A stretch of 64,000 nt of DNA from an uncultured Fluviicola sp. (GTDB lineage: Bacteria; Bacteroidota; Bacteroidia; Flavobacteriales_D; Crocinitomicaceae): contig CAJVYC010000006.1 of the NCBI GenBank assembly GCA_913009205.1, positions 62,001 through 126,000 on the forward strand, in the 5' to 3' direction. Position numbers and translations under genes: made by a program. Shown here piece by piece: positions 53,750 through 61,359 of this stretch (its first letter is position 1; each line of letters starts with the position of its first letter). Under the pieces are notes generated by a model, which worked only from the letters and a program-made list of their open reading frames with translations, was not told where the DNA came from and searched no databases.

Positions 53750-54532
53750 ATGAAACATTTAACTGCAATTGTATTGCTAACATTCGCATTTAACGGGACT
53801 AGTCAAACTATAATTACAGAAGCTCCTTCTGTTTCTGCTAGTGCCACAACCGTTCCAAAAAATACTCTTCAAATTGAAAGTGGAATGAGTGCAAGTTCTA
53901 ATAATTATTGGACAACCATCTCATTGCCTTATGCCTTATTTAGATTAGGCCTTTCTAATAGATGGGAGTTAAGAATGAATAACTCATTCAATGTTCGGAA
54001 ATACAACGGCAGCATATTTTCAAATCCATCAACAAATTATGGTTTTGGTTCCTTCCAAGTAGGAACTAAATTTCAATTTATTAAAAACCCAGAAAGTAAA
54101 ACAAAAATTGCTGCAATAGCTAACGTAACGATCCCTAGTCATAATTCCAACTCAAGAGCTGCCTCATTGAATTTTAGTTTTAGTCATCAATTGGGTAGTA
54201 AGCATTCAATCGGATATAACCTCGGATACAATCCAAGCTATGCTCTATCAATTTCAAGCCCTGATATCATTAGTAATGTCAATTATTCACTGATTTATGG
54301 TTATTCCCTGAATTCTAAATTATCAATCTTTGGCGAGTTCTTTGGAAACTACCATTACTATCCAGCTGTGTTTGACCCAACAACTTCACTTTCTGTAGAT
54401 TTCGGAATTATGTACCTTCTCAGAGACAACATTCAAATTGATTATGCATATGCACATGGAAGAGGATTCACGAACCAATTTGACTTTCATTCGCTCGGAT
54501 TCAACATTCTATTGAACTCAAAAAAGAATTAA
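53750..54532 (+). CDS. Outer membrane barrel protein, phenol-degradation MetA-like family
   Basis: The 260-residue product starts at the ATG at 53750, 1 bp after dtd stops, with a signal peptide (MKHLTAIVLLTFAFNGTSQT). The mature part is a row of amphipathic beta strands, starting with TEAPSVSASATTVPKNTLQIESGMS, then FRLGLSNRWELRMNNSFN and ending LDFHSLGFNILL-like FDFHSLGFNILLNS. This pattern fits the putative transporter/MetA-pathway (PF13557-like) outer-membrane barrels; the substrate is unknown. Its end overlaps the MazG-like gene by 1 bp (TAATG). Placement in a translation/nucleotide housekeeping transcript is typical of these orphan barrel genes. Confidence 0.75.
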   Translation: MKHLTAIVLLTFAFNGTSQTIITEAPSVSASATTVPKNTLQIESGMSASSNNYWTTISLPYALFRLGLSNRWELRMNNSFNVRKYNGSIFSNPSTNYGFGSFQVGTKFQFIKNPESKTKIAAIANVTIPSHNSNSRAASLNFSFSHQLGSKHSIGYNLGYNPSYALSISSPDIISNVNYSLIYGYSLNSKLSIFGEFFGNYHYYPAVFDPTTSLSVDFGIMYLLRDNIQIDYAYAHGRGFTNQFDFHSLGFNILLNSKKN

Positions 54533-54861
54533 TGGAAATCAAAGAAGCTCAAAAAATCGTCGACGATTGGATCAATGAATACGGAGTGCGCTACTTCGAC
54601 GAAATGACCAATACCGCAATATTAATGGAAGAAGTCGGTGAAGTCGCTAGGATCATGTCGCGTCGATACGGTGAACAAAGCGAAAAGGAAAGCGACAAAG
54701 GCAAAGACCTCGGAGATGAAATGGCAGACGTTATGTTTGTTCTTATCTGTTTAGCGAACCAAACCGGAATTGATCTTGAAGGAGCGATGCGCAAGAACCT
54801 TGAAAAGAAAACGAAACGCGATCATTCGCGTCACAAGGACAATCCGAAACTGAAGGATTAA
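54532..54861 (+). CDS. MazG-like nucleotide pyrophosphohydrolase
   Basis: The 109-residue product fits the all-alpha NTP pyrophosphohydrolase (MazG/dUTPase-like) family, which converts non-standard NTPs to NMP and PPi. The metal-binding pattern is present: E-x2-E-x12+-x-D-x2-D seen as LMEEVGEVARIMSR and GDEMADVMFVLICLANQTG. The tail is basic and polar (KKTKRDHSRHKDNPKLKD). It is a single-domain, short form. It overlaps the barrel gene by 1 bp and closes the rsgA transcript. A second, different MazG-like gene lies at 55342-55734. Confidence 0.88.
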   Translation: MEIKEAQKIVDDWINEYGVRYFDEMTNTAILMEEVGEVARIMSRRYGEQSEKESDKGKDLGDEMADVMFVLICLANQTGIDLEGAMRKNLEKKTKRDHSRHKDNPKLKD

Positions 54862-54866
54862 TTAGA

Positions 54867-54886
54867 AGTTAGGGGTTAAAAGTTTA
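54867..54886 (+). repeat. Dispersed 20-bp repeat, copy 2
   Basis: AGTTAGGGGTTAAAAGTTTA differs by one base from the copy at 21515-21534. Here it overlaps the last codon of the convergent NUDIX gene. Confidence 0.55.
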
Positions 54887-55324
54887 GAGTTGGATAGTTT
54901 TAGCTATTAATAACGAAACAACTTTATCAATAGGAAAGGTGAACATTTCTTCACTTAATTCTGAAATTGAAACCCACCTGAACTTCTCTCCTTCTTCGGT
55001 TAATGGATACGAATGATTCGAAATGGGAATGGCGGCAAAATCAACTTTCCAAACCCGATAATAAAACGAAAACAACTGGTCTTCTTCCCGATAAGCCGAT
55101 GATTGAAAGAAATCATTAACGTAAAAGAATTCTCCGATTTCAGCATCGAGGTTCATTTCTTCTTTGATCTCACGAACGAGAGTTTCTTTATGGCCCTCTC
55201 CCCAATTCAATCCGCCGCCAGGAAATTTCGTCATTGAAACACCATAGCGTCGTTCATCAGAAACGAGAACTTCGTTATTGGAATTAATAATAATTCCATA
55301 AACACGGAGGTTGTACTTTTTCAC
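54884..55324 (-). CDS. NUDIX hydrolase
   Basis: The 146-residue product has a full Nudix box G-x5-E-x7-RE-I-x-EE-x-x-L (GGGLNWGEGHKETLVREIKEEMNLDAEIG), so it should hydrolyse a nucleoside diphosphate linked to another moiety. The start MKKYNLRVYGIIINSNNEVLVSDERRYG and the residue GEKFRWVSISELSEE are typical of a small single-domain Nudix enzyme. The substrate cannot be read. It lies 17 bp downstream of the second MazG-like gene on the same strand, forming a two-gene nucleotide-sanitising unit. Confidence 0.92.
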   Translation of the reverse strand: MKKYNLRVYGIIINSNNEVLVSDERRYGVSMTKFPGGGLNWGEGHKETLVREIKEEMNLDAEIGEFFYVNDFFQSSAYREEDQLFSFYYRVWKVDFAAIPISNHSYPLTEEGEKFRWVSISELSEEMFTFPIDKVVSLLIAKTIQL

Positions 55325-55341
55325 CTTTAATGGATTAAAAT

Positions 55342-55734
55342 CTATTTCTCCAAAATTGTTTTAAGATCTGGTTTGAAGTACTGATCCGACTTCAATACTT
55401 TTCCATCTTCTCGGTAAATTGGGTTACCATCCTTATCTAATTTACTCATGTTAGAACGTTGAATTTCTTCGAACACTTCAACAATTTTATCCTGCATTCC
55501 GTGCTTCAAAATCGTTCCGCAAAGAATATAAAGCATATCCCCCAAAGCGTCGGCTACTTCCACTAAATCTCCGGCTTGAGCTGCTTCTAAATACTCTTCA
55601 TTCTCTTCCGCCATTAACTTGAAACGCAACATGATATCCGCTTCAGTAAGCTCAACTGTTGGCGAATAGTTGTTGCTTATTTTAAAAGCTTTGTGAAAAG
55701 TTTCTACTGCCGCTATCGTGTCTTTAAGTTCCAT
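55342..55734 (-). CDS. MazG-like NTP pyrophosphohydrolase (PRA-PH superfamily)
   Basis: The 130-residue product has the helical NTP-PPase pattern: MAEENEEYLEAAQAGDLVEVADALGDMLYILCGTILKHG, with the E-x2-E and D-x3-D metal-binding positions. The C-terminal segment SNMSKLDKDGNPIYREDGKVLKSDQYFKPDL is typical of a MazG-like subgroup in Bacteroidota. It is not closely similar to the MazG-like protein at 54532-54861. The substrate is unknown. The 325-bp gap upstream contains a partial match to the MarR-type operator (55832-55855). Confidence 0.85.
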   Translation of the reverse strand: MELKDTIAAVETFHKAFKISNNYSPTVELTEADIMLRFKLMAEENEEYLEAAQAGDLVEVADALGDMLYILCGTILKHGMQDKIVEVFEEIQRSNMSKLDKDGNPIYREDGKVLKSDQYFKPDLKTILEK

Positions 55735-55831
55735 GTGTCATTGTTTAGTACAAAGATTGCAATTCGACAAGTAGGTAACAAGAATTTAATTTGAAATAAA
55801 AAGAGAGTTATCAACGTTTAGTTAAGAAGTT

Positions 55832-55855
55832 GTTATGCTATGCATACACAATTAA
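55832..55855 (-). promoter_or_regulatory. Weak third match to the MarR-type operator (site C)
   Basis: When site A (18967-18990) is read on the minus strand, 20 of 24 bases match GTTATGCTATGCATACACAATTAA here. The core TATGCATA (55839-55846) is kept but the full 12-bp palindrome is not. In this orientation it would act on the MazG-like gene 100 bp away. It could also be chance in AT-rich sequence. Confidence 0.3.
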
Positions 55856-56044
55856 TATAGGCGAAAAAGAGGAACAATTCTAGTACAAAACAGAAACTAT
55901 GAAAAATGTGCCCACGAAAAGCTCGGTGATTAGTAGAGAAGTTTTCATATCAAGAAAATCAGTTCGTTTTCATCTATTAACGGCTTCAATAAAATTTGTT
56001 ACAAATAAGATCTCAAAACCACCTATTGATTTACTTAGATTCCA

Positions 56045-56052
56045 TACTTTTG
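56045..56052 (+). promoter_or_regulatory. -7 promoter box of the methyltransferase-like gene
   Basis: TACTTTTG is a perfect TAnnTTTG that ends 7 bp before the ATG at 56060, implying a leader of about 4 nt. Confidence 0.5.
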
Positions 56053-56059
56053 CTCCCTC

Positions 56060-56920
56060 ATGATTTCAGGCATCAAGCATATTCTTAAAAAGCACCTTAA
56101 ATTTTATAAGGTAAGGCACCGATTGAAACTCAATATCCGAGTTCGTCAGCATACTTTGATTGAATATTACCAAGCTAAAATGGTGTCCGATGACCTCCCA
56201 GACATTCAAGATGCAGGCTTAAAAATCTTTTCTCAATTCGAAGAGGATGGATTGCTTCTTTATGTTTTTTCATTAATTGGAATGACGAATCGAACGTTTA
56301 TTGAATTTGGATCGGATGATGGCATCAACAGTAACTCCGCGAATTTGTATTACCATCATGAATTCCACGGACTATTCATGGACGGGAATCCACATGCACT
56401 TCATAGAGGGTCCTACTTCTTTGACAAATACCGAAATGCCAAAAAAGTGCCGCCTGTATTTAAAGAGGCGATGATTACCGCTGAGAACATTAACGAGTTG
56501 ATCGAATCGGCTGGATTCGAAGGAGAAATCGGTCTTTTATCAATCGATATTGACGGAAATGATTACTGGGTTTGGAAGGCAATTGAAGTTGTCTCTCCAC
56601 AAGTGGTTATTATTGAAACGCACAACGAATTTGGAATGAACGACATCGTTGTTCCTTACGATCCTGATTATTTCTATCCTGGAAAACATCCTGATTATCA
56701 TGGAGCTTCTCCTGTCGCAATGACGAAATTGGCCAAGAAAAAAGGATACCGTTTGGTAGGCGCAAATGAGCTTGGATTCAATTTCATCTATGTTCGCGAA
56801 GATCTTGTTCCAAACGAACTTCCTGAAGTTTCAGTAGAATCTTTATTGACGCATCCTTCTAATACGGAAGCTCAGGCGCGGTTTGAATCGATTAAAGATT
56901 GGGATTACGTTACTGAGTAG
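56060..56920 (+). CDS. FkbM-like SAM-dependent methyltransferase domain protein
   Basis: The 286-residue product has a ~60-residue basic N-terminus, then a Rossmann-like core. FIEFGSDDGINSNSANLYY fits methyltransferase motif I (E-x-G-x-x-x-G), GLFMDGNPHAL the acidic motif after strand 2, and LLSIDIDGNDYWVWKAI motif IV as in FkbM (SLDIEG-like). The end includes ASPVAMTKLAKKKGYRLVGANELGFNFIYV. I infer an O-methyltransferase-like role, often linked to surface glycans, but the substrate is unknown and the FkbM match is by pattern only. No glycosyltransferase lies nearby. The gene is monocistronic. Confidence 0.65.
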   Translation: MISGIKHILKKHLKFYKVRHRLKLNIRVRQHTLIEYYQAKMVSDDLPDIQDAGLKIFSQFEEDGLLLYVFSLIGMTNRTFIEFGSDDGINSNSANLYYHHEFHGLFMDGNPHALHRGSYFFDKYRNAKKVPPVFKEAMITAENINELIESAGFEGEIGLLSIDIDGNDYWVWKAIEVVSPQVVIIETHNEFGMNDIVVPYDPDYFYPGKHPDYHGASPVAMTKLAKKKGYRLVGANELGFNFIYVREDLVPNELPEVSVESLLTHPSNTEAQARFESIKDWDYVTE

Positions 56921-57070
56921 TTTTTAGCTTGAATACTAACAGTACTCAATGAAAACACTATCCCAAAATGTATTTGCGAAGGTCTGGGAACATTGAAAAG
57001 TCAAATTAAAACGACAATTTAGCTGCAAACCTATAACAAAAGGCTCAAAATCACATTTAAGAAAGCCAAC

Positions 57071-58405
57071 ATGAGATCTCTATTTTACACTTTAGCAATA
57101 CTATTTCTGTTTTGTAAAATTACAATTGGGCAAGTTGGAGCCAGTATTTTTGATGATTCTAAAATACACACAATATCTATCAATTCTCTGGATAGGATTA
57201 AATATGAGGAGTTCCATGATGAACTTTTTAGAGTATACAAGTCTGATCTGAAAAATAACACCTCTGATAAAACGTATACAGCAGCTTCTGTTGTTATTGA
57301 TAGTTTTACAATTGACACAATTGGACTTCGATATAAAGGCCAATCTACTTTTAAAGGACTACCTGCAAATGGAAAATATTCTTTTAAGATAGACTTCAAT
57401 GAATTTATTCTAGGACAAAAATTTGATGGGTTAAAAAAACTCAGCCTGAATAACAATAGATTGGATGTAACCTGTATGCGCAATAAGTTAGCCTTGGAAT
57501 CAATGATGCGTATGGGAATTGAAGCTCCTCGAACTTCCTACGCTAAAGTCTTTGTTAATGGTGCAAATAGGGGATTATATCTACTAGTAGAACAGGTAGA
57601 CGAAATATTTGTCAATCAGAGATTTTCTTCAGATTCTACCGGATTTTTATACGATGTAAATGGTTGGACAGGCGGCCCTCAGGTTGCACCAACTCCATCC
57701 AATCTAGAAAAGCAACTTTTGCCGAAAACAAGAAGAGACGAAAATAATTATCAGAGCATTATTGATGTCTGGAACATTACAAATGAAACGCCGGATTCGT
57801 TATTTTATGATGTAGTCAGTGAGGTTTACGATTATGATAATTTCATAAGGCAAATGGCTGTTCAAACCTTTGTCGGCGACAGAGACCATTATTGTGTTTC
57901 AGGATCAAATCATTACTTATATCAAAACCCTAAATCGGGTAAATTTGTTATGATACCTTGGGATTACGATCTCAGCTGGATTAAAGACTGGTACGGTGGT
58001 GATTATTTAAATATTCGAAATCCAGTTACATGGTCGGACTGCAGTGAGCATCAAAACTCTGTATACGCAACAAAAATGCTGAACGTTCCTGAAATTACGA
58101 ACAAGTATCATCACGCCCTATGTGAAGTTCTAAACCATGGTTTTGATAGCCTTTGGGTGGAAGAACGGATCAATACCTTATCTGCATTAATTGGAAAAGA
58201 AGTAGTCAATGATCCTGTTCATTTTGCACAGTTCGATGATTTTGAATATCAACTCGACAATAGCTACACATTTATAAGCTATAGGTCATATATAGATCCA
58301 CACGTTTTTCACGGAATGAGAAACCTAATAAGACATCGTTATGCTGATGTAAGAGATGCATTGCGCGAAGCTGGGTATGATTGTCATTACCAAAAAAGGG
58401 AGTAG
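57071..58405 (+). CDS. Secreted CotH kinase family protein
   Basis: The 444-residue product has a signal peptide (MRSLFYTLAILFLFCKITIGQ) and a CotH-like atypical kinase domain. Family words are RYKGQSTFKGLPANGKYSFKIDFN, LKKLSLNNNRLDVTCMRNKLALESMMRMGI, GANRGLYLLVEQVDEIF and FVMIPWDYDLSW, the last holding the probable metal-binding aspartates. In Bacillus CotH phosphorylates spore-coat proteins; in Bacteroidota such proteins are secreted and their targets are unknown. No sorting domain follows the kinase part, and the protein ends RYADVRDALREAGYD. The gene is flanked by gaps of 150 and 270 bp and appears single. Confidence 0.85.
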   Translation: MRSLFYTLAILFLFCKITIGQVGASIFDDSKIHTISINSLDRIKYEEFHDELFRVYKSDLKNNTSDKTYTAASVVIDSFTIDTIGLRYKGQSTFKGLPANGKYSFKIDFNEFILGQKFDGLKKLSLNNNRLDVTCMRNKLALESMMRMGIEAPRTSYAKVFVNGANRGLYLLVEQVDEIFVNQRFSSDSTGFLYDVNGWTGGPQVAPTPSNLEKQLLPKTRRDENNYQSIIDVWNITNETPDSLFYDVVSEVYDYDNFIRQMAVQTFVGDRDHYCVSGSNHYLYQNPKSGKFVMIPWDYDLSWIKDWYGGDYLNIRNPVTWSDCSEHQNSVYATKMLNVPEITNKYHHALCEVLNHGFDSLWVEERINTLSALIGKEVVNDPVHFAQFDDFEYQLDNSYTFISYRSYIDPHVFHGMRNLIRHRYADVRDALREAGYDCHYQKRE

Positions 58406-58677
58406 TATAAAACTGAGCTCTCCTAATATATATCCTACTGCTTGTACATCTTTTTTTTCTGACATTCTTGGCTTAATATAGAGTTAAACAAACTATTTGA
58501 CCGTTGAGTCAAAGTTAATAGTCAATTGATTAAAATACAATACGTATTAATACACAATATAATCAAGATGCAACTCATTGCTTGTATTGGAGAAATATTA
58601 AAATGAGATCATCCAATATTTAATGTCCAGAACAAAAGAATAATTAATCTTAATTATCAATAGTCTCTTGTAAATTT
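58406..58677. other. Gap without recognised features
   Basis: AT-rich sequence between the convergent CotH and DAHP synthase genes. No hairpin with a T run or open frame was recognised. Confidence 0.4.
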
Positions 58678-59748
58678 CTAATAATACTCCTTTCCAGGAT
58701 TCATTATTCTCGTTTGATGTCGAATTGATTCTTGGTGAATTGCATCCATTACTTTCCGCACAAATTGAGACGTCAAATTGTAATCGTCGCTGTGTTCCAA
58801 TCTAGAATTGATAATTTTTTTCCAATGTTCTTCTTGCAGAATCGTAATATTATTTTCTCTTTTCAATTGACCAACTTCTTCGCTTAAGAGCATTCGTTCA
58901 CTCAATAAATCAAACAATCTATCATCCAAAGATCCAACGCGCGAACGGATATCATCGATTTTCCCTGCTATGTCAATTGATACTTCGTGCGATCTTAAAA
59001 TCAATTGATCCATCATTTCTGACCAACGCTTTGGTGTAACTTGTTGCGCTGCGTCCGACAATGCGTTATCTGGATCTGGATGCGATTCGATCATCAATCC
59101 ATCAAAATTCAAATCCATCGCTTTTTGACTTACTTCCAAAAGTAAATCGCGATTTCCAGTGATATGACTTGGATCACAAATGATTTTTGTCTCAGGTCTA
59201 CGTTCTTTCAAGGCAATTGGAATTTCCCAACTCGGAACATTTCTATATTTTGGATGATTGTAGACTGAAAAACCTCTGTGAATTCCGGACAAATCTGTTA
59301 GTCCAGCAGTTTCGAATCGTTCAAACGCTCCCAACCACAATGACAAATCCGGATTGACTGGATTCTTAATCATTACAGGGATATTTGTGCCTCTGATAGC
59401 ATCCGCAATCTCCTGAACGGTGAAAGGATTTACAGTTGTTCTGGCTCCAATCCACAGGATATCAACACCGGCCTTCAATGCCATTTCAACGTGTTTTGCG
59501 TTCGCAACTTCCGTAGTTACTTTCAAGCCCGTTTCTTTCCCTGCATTTACGAGCCATTCCAATCCAACTTCCCCTACTCCTTCGAACGAATTTGGACGCG
59601 TACGTGGCTTCCAAATCCCAGCTCTTAATGCATGAATTTTACCTGTTGCTTTTAAGTCCAAGGCCGTTTGTAAAACCTGCTCTTCACTTTCTGCACTGCA
59701 CGGCCCTGAAATTTGCACAGGACGTTCGTATAGATCTAACCAGCTCAT
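58678..59748 (-). CDS. Bifunctional 3-deoxy-7-phosphoheptulonate synthase / chorismate mutase
   Basis: The 356-residue product joins two steps of aromatic amino-acid synthesis. Residues 1-~255 are a KDO8P-type DAHP synthase (VQISGPCSAES, GIWKPRTRPNSFEGVG, ILWIGARTTVNPF, IKNPVNPDLSLWLGAFERF, KIICDPSHITG, GLMIESHPDPDNALSDAAQQ). Residues ~262-345 are a type II chorismate mutase (IDDIRSRVGSLDDRLFDLLSERMLLSEEVGQLKRENN). In this class the order DAHP synthase-then-mutase allows feedback control through prephenate or chorismate. It stands alone here, without pheA, tyrA or aspC. A leader ORF and terminator upstream suggest attenuation by aromatic amino acids. Confidence 0.94.
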   Translation of the reverse strand: MSWLDLYERPVQISGPCSAESEEQVLQTALDLKATGKIHALRAGIWKPRTRPNSFEGVGEVGLEWLVNAGKETGLKVTTEVANAKHVEMALKAGVDILWIGARTTVNPFTVQEIADAIRGTNIPVMIKNPVNPDLSLWLGAFERFETAGLTDLSGIHRGFSVYNHPKYRNVPSWEIPIALKERRPETKIICDPSHITGNRDLLLEVSQKAMDLNFDGLMIESHPDPDNALSDAAQQVTPKRWSEMMDQLILRSHEVSIDIAGKIDDIRSRVGSLDDRLFDLLSERMLLSEEVGQLKRENNITILQEEHWKKIINSRLEHSDDYNLTSQFVRKVMDAIHQESIRHQTRIMNPGKEYY

Positions 59749-59840
59749 AATTTTTATTATTTAATTCAATTTCAAATCGCATTAAATTGGTTCTTTAAAG
59801 GTATTCAATTGTTCACTGACCCCCCCTTTATTTTGCATAA

Positions 59841-59875
59841 AAAAGTCTCTCTCAGTTAAACCGAGAGAGACTTTT
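59841..59875 (-). terminator. Attenuator terminator upstream of the DAHP synthase gene
   Basis: On the minus strand AAAAGTCTCTCTC pairs perfectly (13 bp) with GAGAGAGACTTTT around a 9-nt loop, followed by a run of six T in total. It lies 93 bp before the ATG of the DAHP synthase-mutase gene and 28 bp after the stop of an aromatic-rich leader ORF, in the same direction. Confidence 0.8.
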
Positions 59876-59902
59876 ATTTTAAATATGTCAATTTCTTCCC
59901 AG

Positions 59903-59959
59903 CTAGTAAAATATAGTTGACCACCAAAGAATGAATTTATTTTGAATTTGTATTTTCAT
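59903..59959 (-). CDS. Aromatic-rich leader peptide of the DAHP synthase gene
   Basis: An 18-codon ORF reads MKIQIQNKFILWWSTIFY then TAG. It contains Phe9, Trp12, Trp13, Phe17 and Tyr18: three kinds of aromatic residue, with tandem Trp and a final Phe-Tyr. A -7-like box (AAGATTTG, one mismatch) lies just upstream. Its stop is 27 bp before a perfect terminator hairpin that precedes the gene for the first enzyme of aromatic synthesis. This is the usual design of a ribosome-mediated attenuator. I could not define the antiterminator pairing by eye. Confidence 0.65.
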   Translation of the reverse strand: MKIQIQNKFILWWSTIFY

Positions 59960-60055
59960 TGATGCAAATCTTTCACATTATTTAATTCAAATCCTAATCA
60001 TCTCGAAAAAAAGTGAATTCATTCGGCTTCTAGCTCTGAAGGCCACAGGGTTCAT

Positions 60056-60337
60056 TTGCACCGGAACACAGCTCCAATGAAACTTTCACGACTTTATGCA
60101 TCCTCGATTAAAACCAAACACAACATTTTTTTACCGCAGAGAGACAAAAGCATAAGTGAAGAGTATCTATTTAGCCGCTATTTTTTACTGATGGCAAAAT
60201 TCAAACCTTTTAAAAAGACGAAACGAGAGAGGTTCAGTTGAATTCAAAAATCTGTTGACGGAGCAATAATTGGATCGGTATATTTGAATGCCTTAAAGAT
60301 GAATAAGGAAGTGGAATATTTGAAATCAATTCTATAA
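60056..60337 (+). pseudogene. Remnant resembling the C-terminus of TrpA (tryptophan synthase alpha)
   Basis: One frame, broken by a TGA at 60239-60241, reads KTKRERFS-stop-IQKSVDGAIIGSVYLNALKMN and ends VEYLKSIL. The words DGAIIGS and the following helix resemble the phosphate-binding loop and last helix of TrpA (compare the DGAIIGSAF-type motif), and F-x-x-x-K-T-x-x-x-F before it resembles the preceding strand-helix. The earlier part (60056-60200) has no TrpA features I recognise. So only about 45 codons of a TrpA-like end remain, with an in-frame stop. The assignment rests on a short motif. Confidence 0.4.
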
Positions 60338-60427
60338 CCCCACACATATTCATCACTCTAAGACTTTTAAATAAATAATATGAATATTTATACGTTTGTT
60401 TATGGGCTGATTCAATTGATTTGGTAG

Positions 60428-60435
60428 TATCTTTG
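60428..60435 (+). promoter_or_regulatory. -7 promoter box of the desaturase gene
   Basis: TATCTTTG is a perfect TAnnTTTG 19 bp before the ATG at 60455. It supports that ATG over the in-frame TTG at 60449. Confidence 0.55.
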
Positions 60436-60454
60436 TCACCTAATAAAATTGATA

Positions 60455-61345
60455 ATGGAGAAAGAGATTAGAGGTAAAGTCCAATGGTCACATGAAATAG
60501 GGTTTGTTTTAATACACCTCAGTCCACTGTTGATTTTTGTGACTGGAGGAACTTTTGTGGATTGGATGATTTGTCTGATTCTCTATTTTGGAAGAATGTT
60601 TTTCGTAACGGCTGGATACCACCGTTATTTTGCACACAAGACTTATAAAACATCACGCCTTTTTCAATTTATCATTGCGTTTTTTGCTCAGACATCGCTT
60701 CAAAAAGGAGCATTGTGGTGGGCTTCATCACATCGCGGTCATCACAAGCATAGTGATACTCCACCGGATCCGCATTCGAACAGAATTTATGGTTTTTGGT
60801 ATTCTCACATTGGTTGGATTATCGGACCTGACTTTAAGAAAACACATTACGACAAAATAAAGGACTTCTCTAAGTTCCCTGAACTTGTTTGGTTGAATAA
60901 AGCTCACCTCATTCCGCCCTTATTTTTAATGATTGTTGTTTTCTTTGTTGGCGGTTATTTCAATGCAGGAAGTGTTTCGGGAATTGTTCAACATGGATGG
61001 TCAAGTTTGGTTATTGGTTTCTTTACAAGTACGGTAATTCTATTGCATGGAACTTTTACTATTAACTCATTGACCCATATGATTGGTTCGAAACGTTATA
61101 AGAGTAATGATGAATCAAGAAATAACTTTTTTCTCGCTATTATAACCATGGGTGAAGGGTGGCATAACAATCATCACTATTATCAATCAAGTGTCCGTCA
61201 AGGATTCTATTGGTGGGAAATAGATTGTACATTCTATATTTTAAAAATGATGTCTTGGGTTGGATTGGTCTGGGATCTTCGACCTATCCCGAAAAACTTT
61301 AGAGATGCAAGAAGTCTGGAAGAAGTAAAGCATTCATCTTTATAA
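60455..61345 (+). CDS. Acyl-CoA/acyl-lipid fatty acid desaturase
   Basis: The 296-residue membrane enzyme has the three histidine boxes of the stearoyl-CoA desaturase family: HRYFAHKTY (H-x4-H), HRGHHKH (H-x2-HH) and HNNHHYY (H-x2-HH). The order and spacing are normal, with hydrophobic stretches (FVLIHLSPLLIFVTGGTFV, WMICLILYFGRMFF, PPLFLMIVVFFVGGYF, GFFTSTVILLHGTFTIN) between. It probably makes delta-9 monounsaturated acyl chains with oxygen and ferredoxin/cytochrome, used in membrane fluidity control. The plsC gene follows 14 bp later, so desaturation and incorporation of acyl chains are cotranscribed. Its promoter box precedes the ATG. Confidence 0.93.
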   Translation: MEKEIRGKVQWSHEIGFVLIHLSPLLIFVTGGTFVDWMICLILYFGRMFFVTAGYHRYFAHKTYKTSRLFQFIIAFFAQTSLQKGALWWASSHRGHHKHSDTPPDPHSNRIYGFWYSHIGWIIGPDFKKTHYDKIKDFSKFPELVWLNKAHLIPPLFLMIVVFFVGGYFNAGSVSGIVQHGWSSLVIGFFTSTVILLHGTFTINSLTHMIGSKRYKSNDESRNNFFLAIITMGEGWHNNHHYYQSSVRQGFYWWEIDCTFYILKMMSWVGLVWDLRPIPKNFRDARSLEEVKHSSL

Positions 61346-61359
61346 ACAGCAACCATTAA

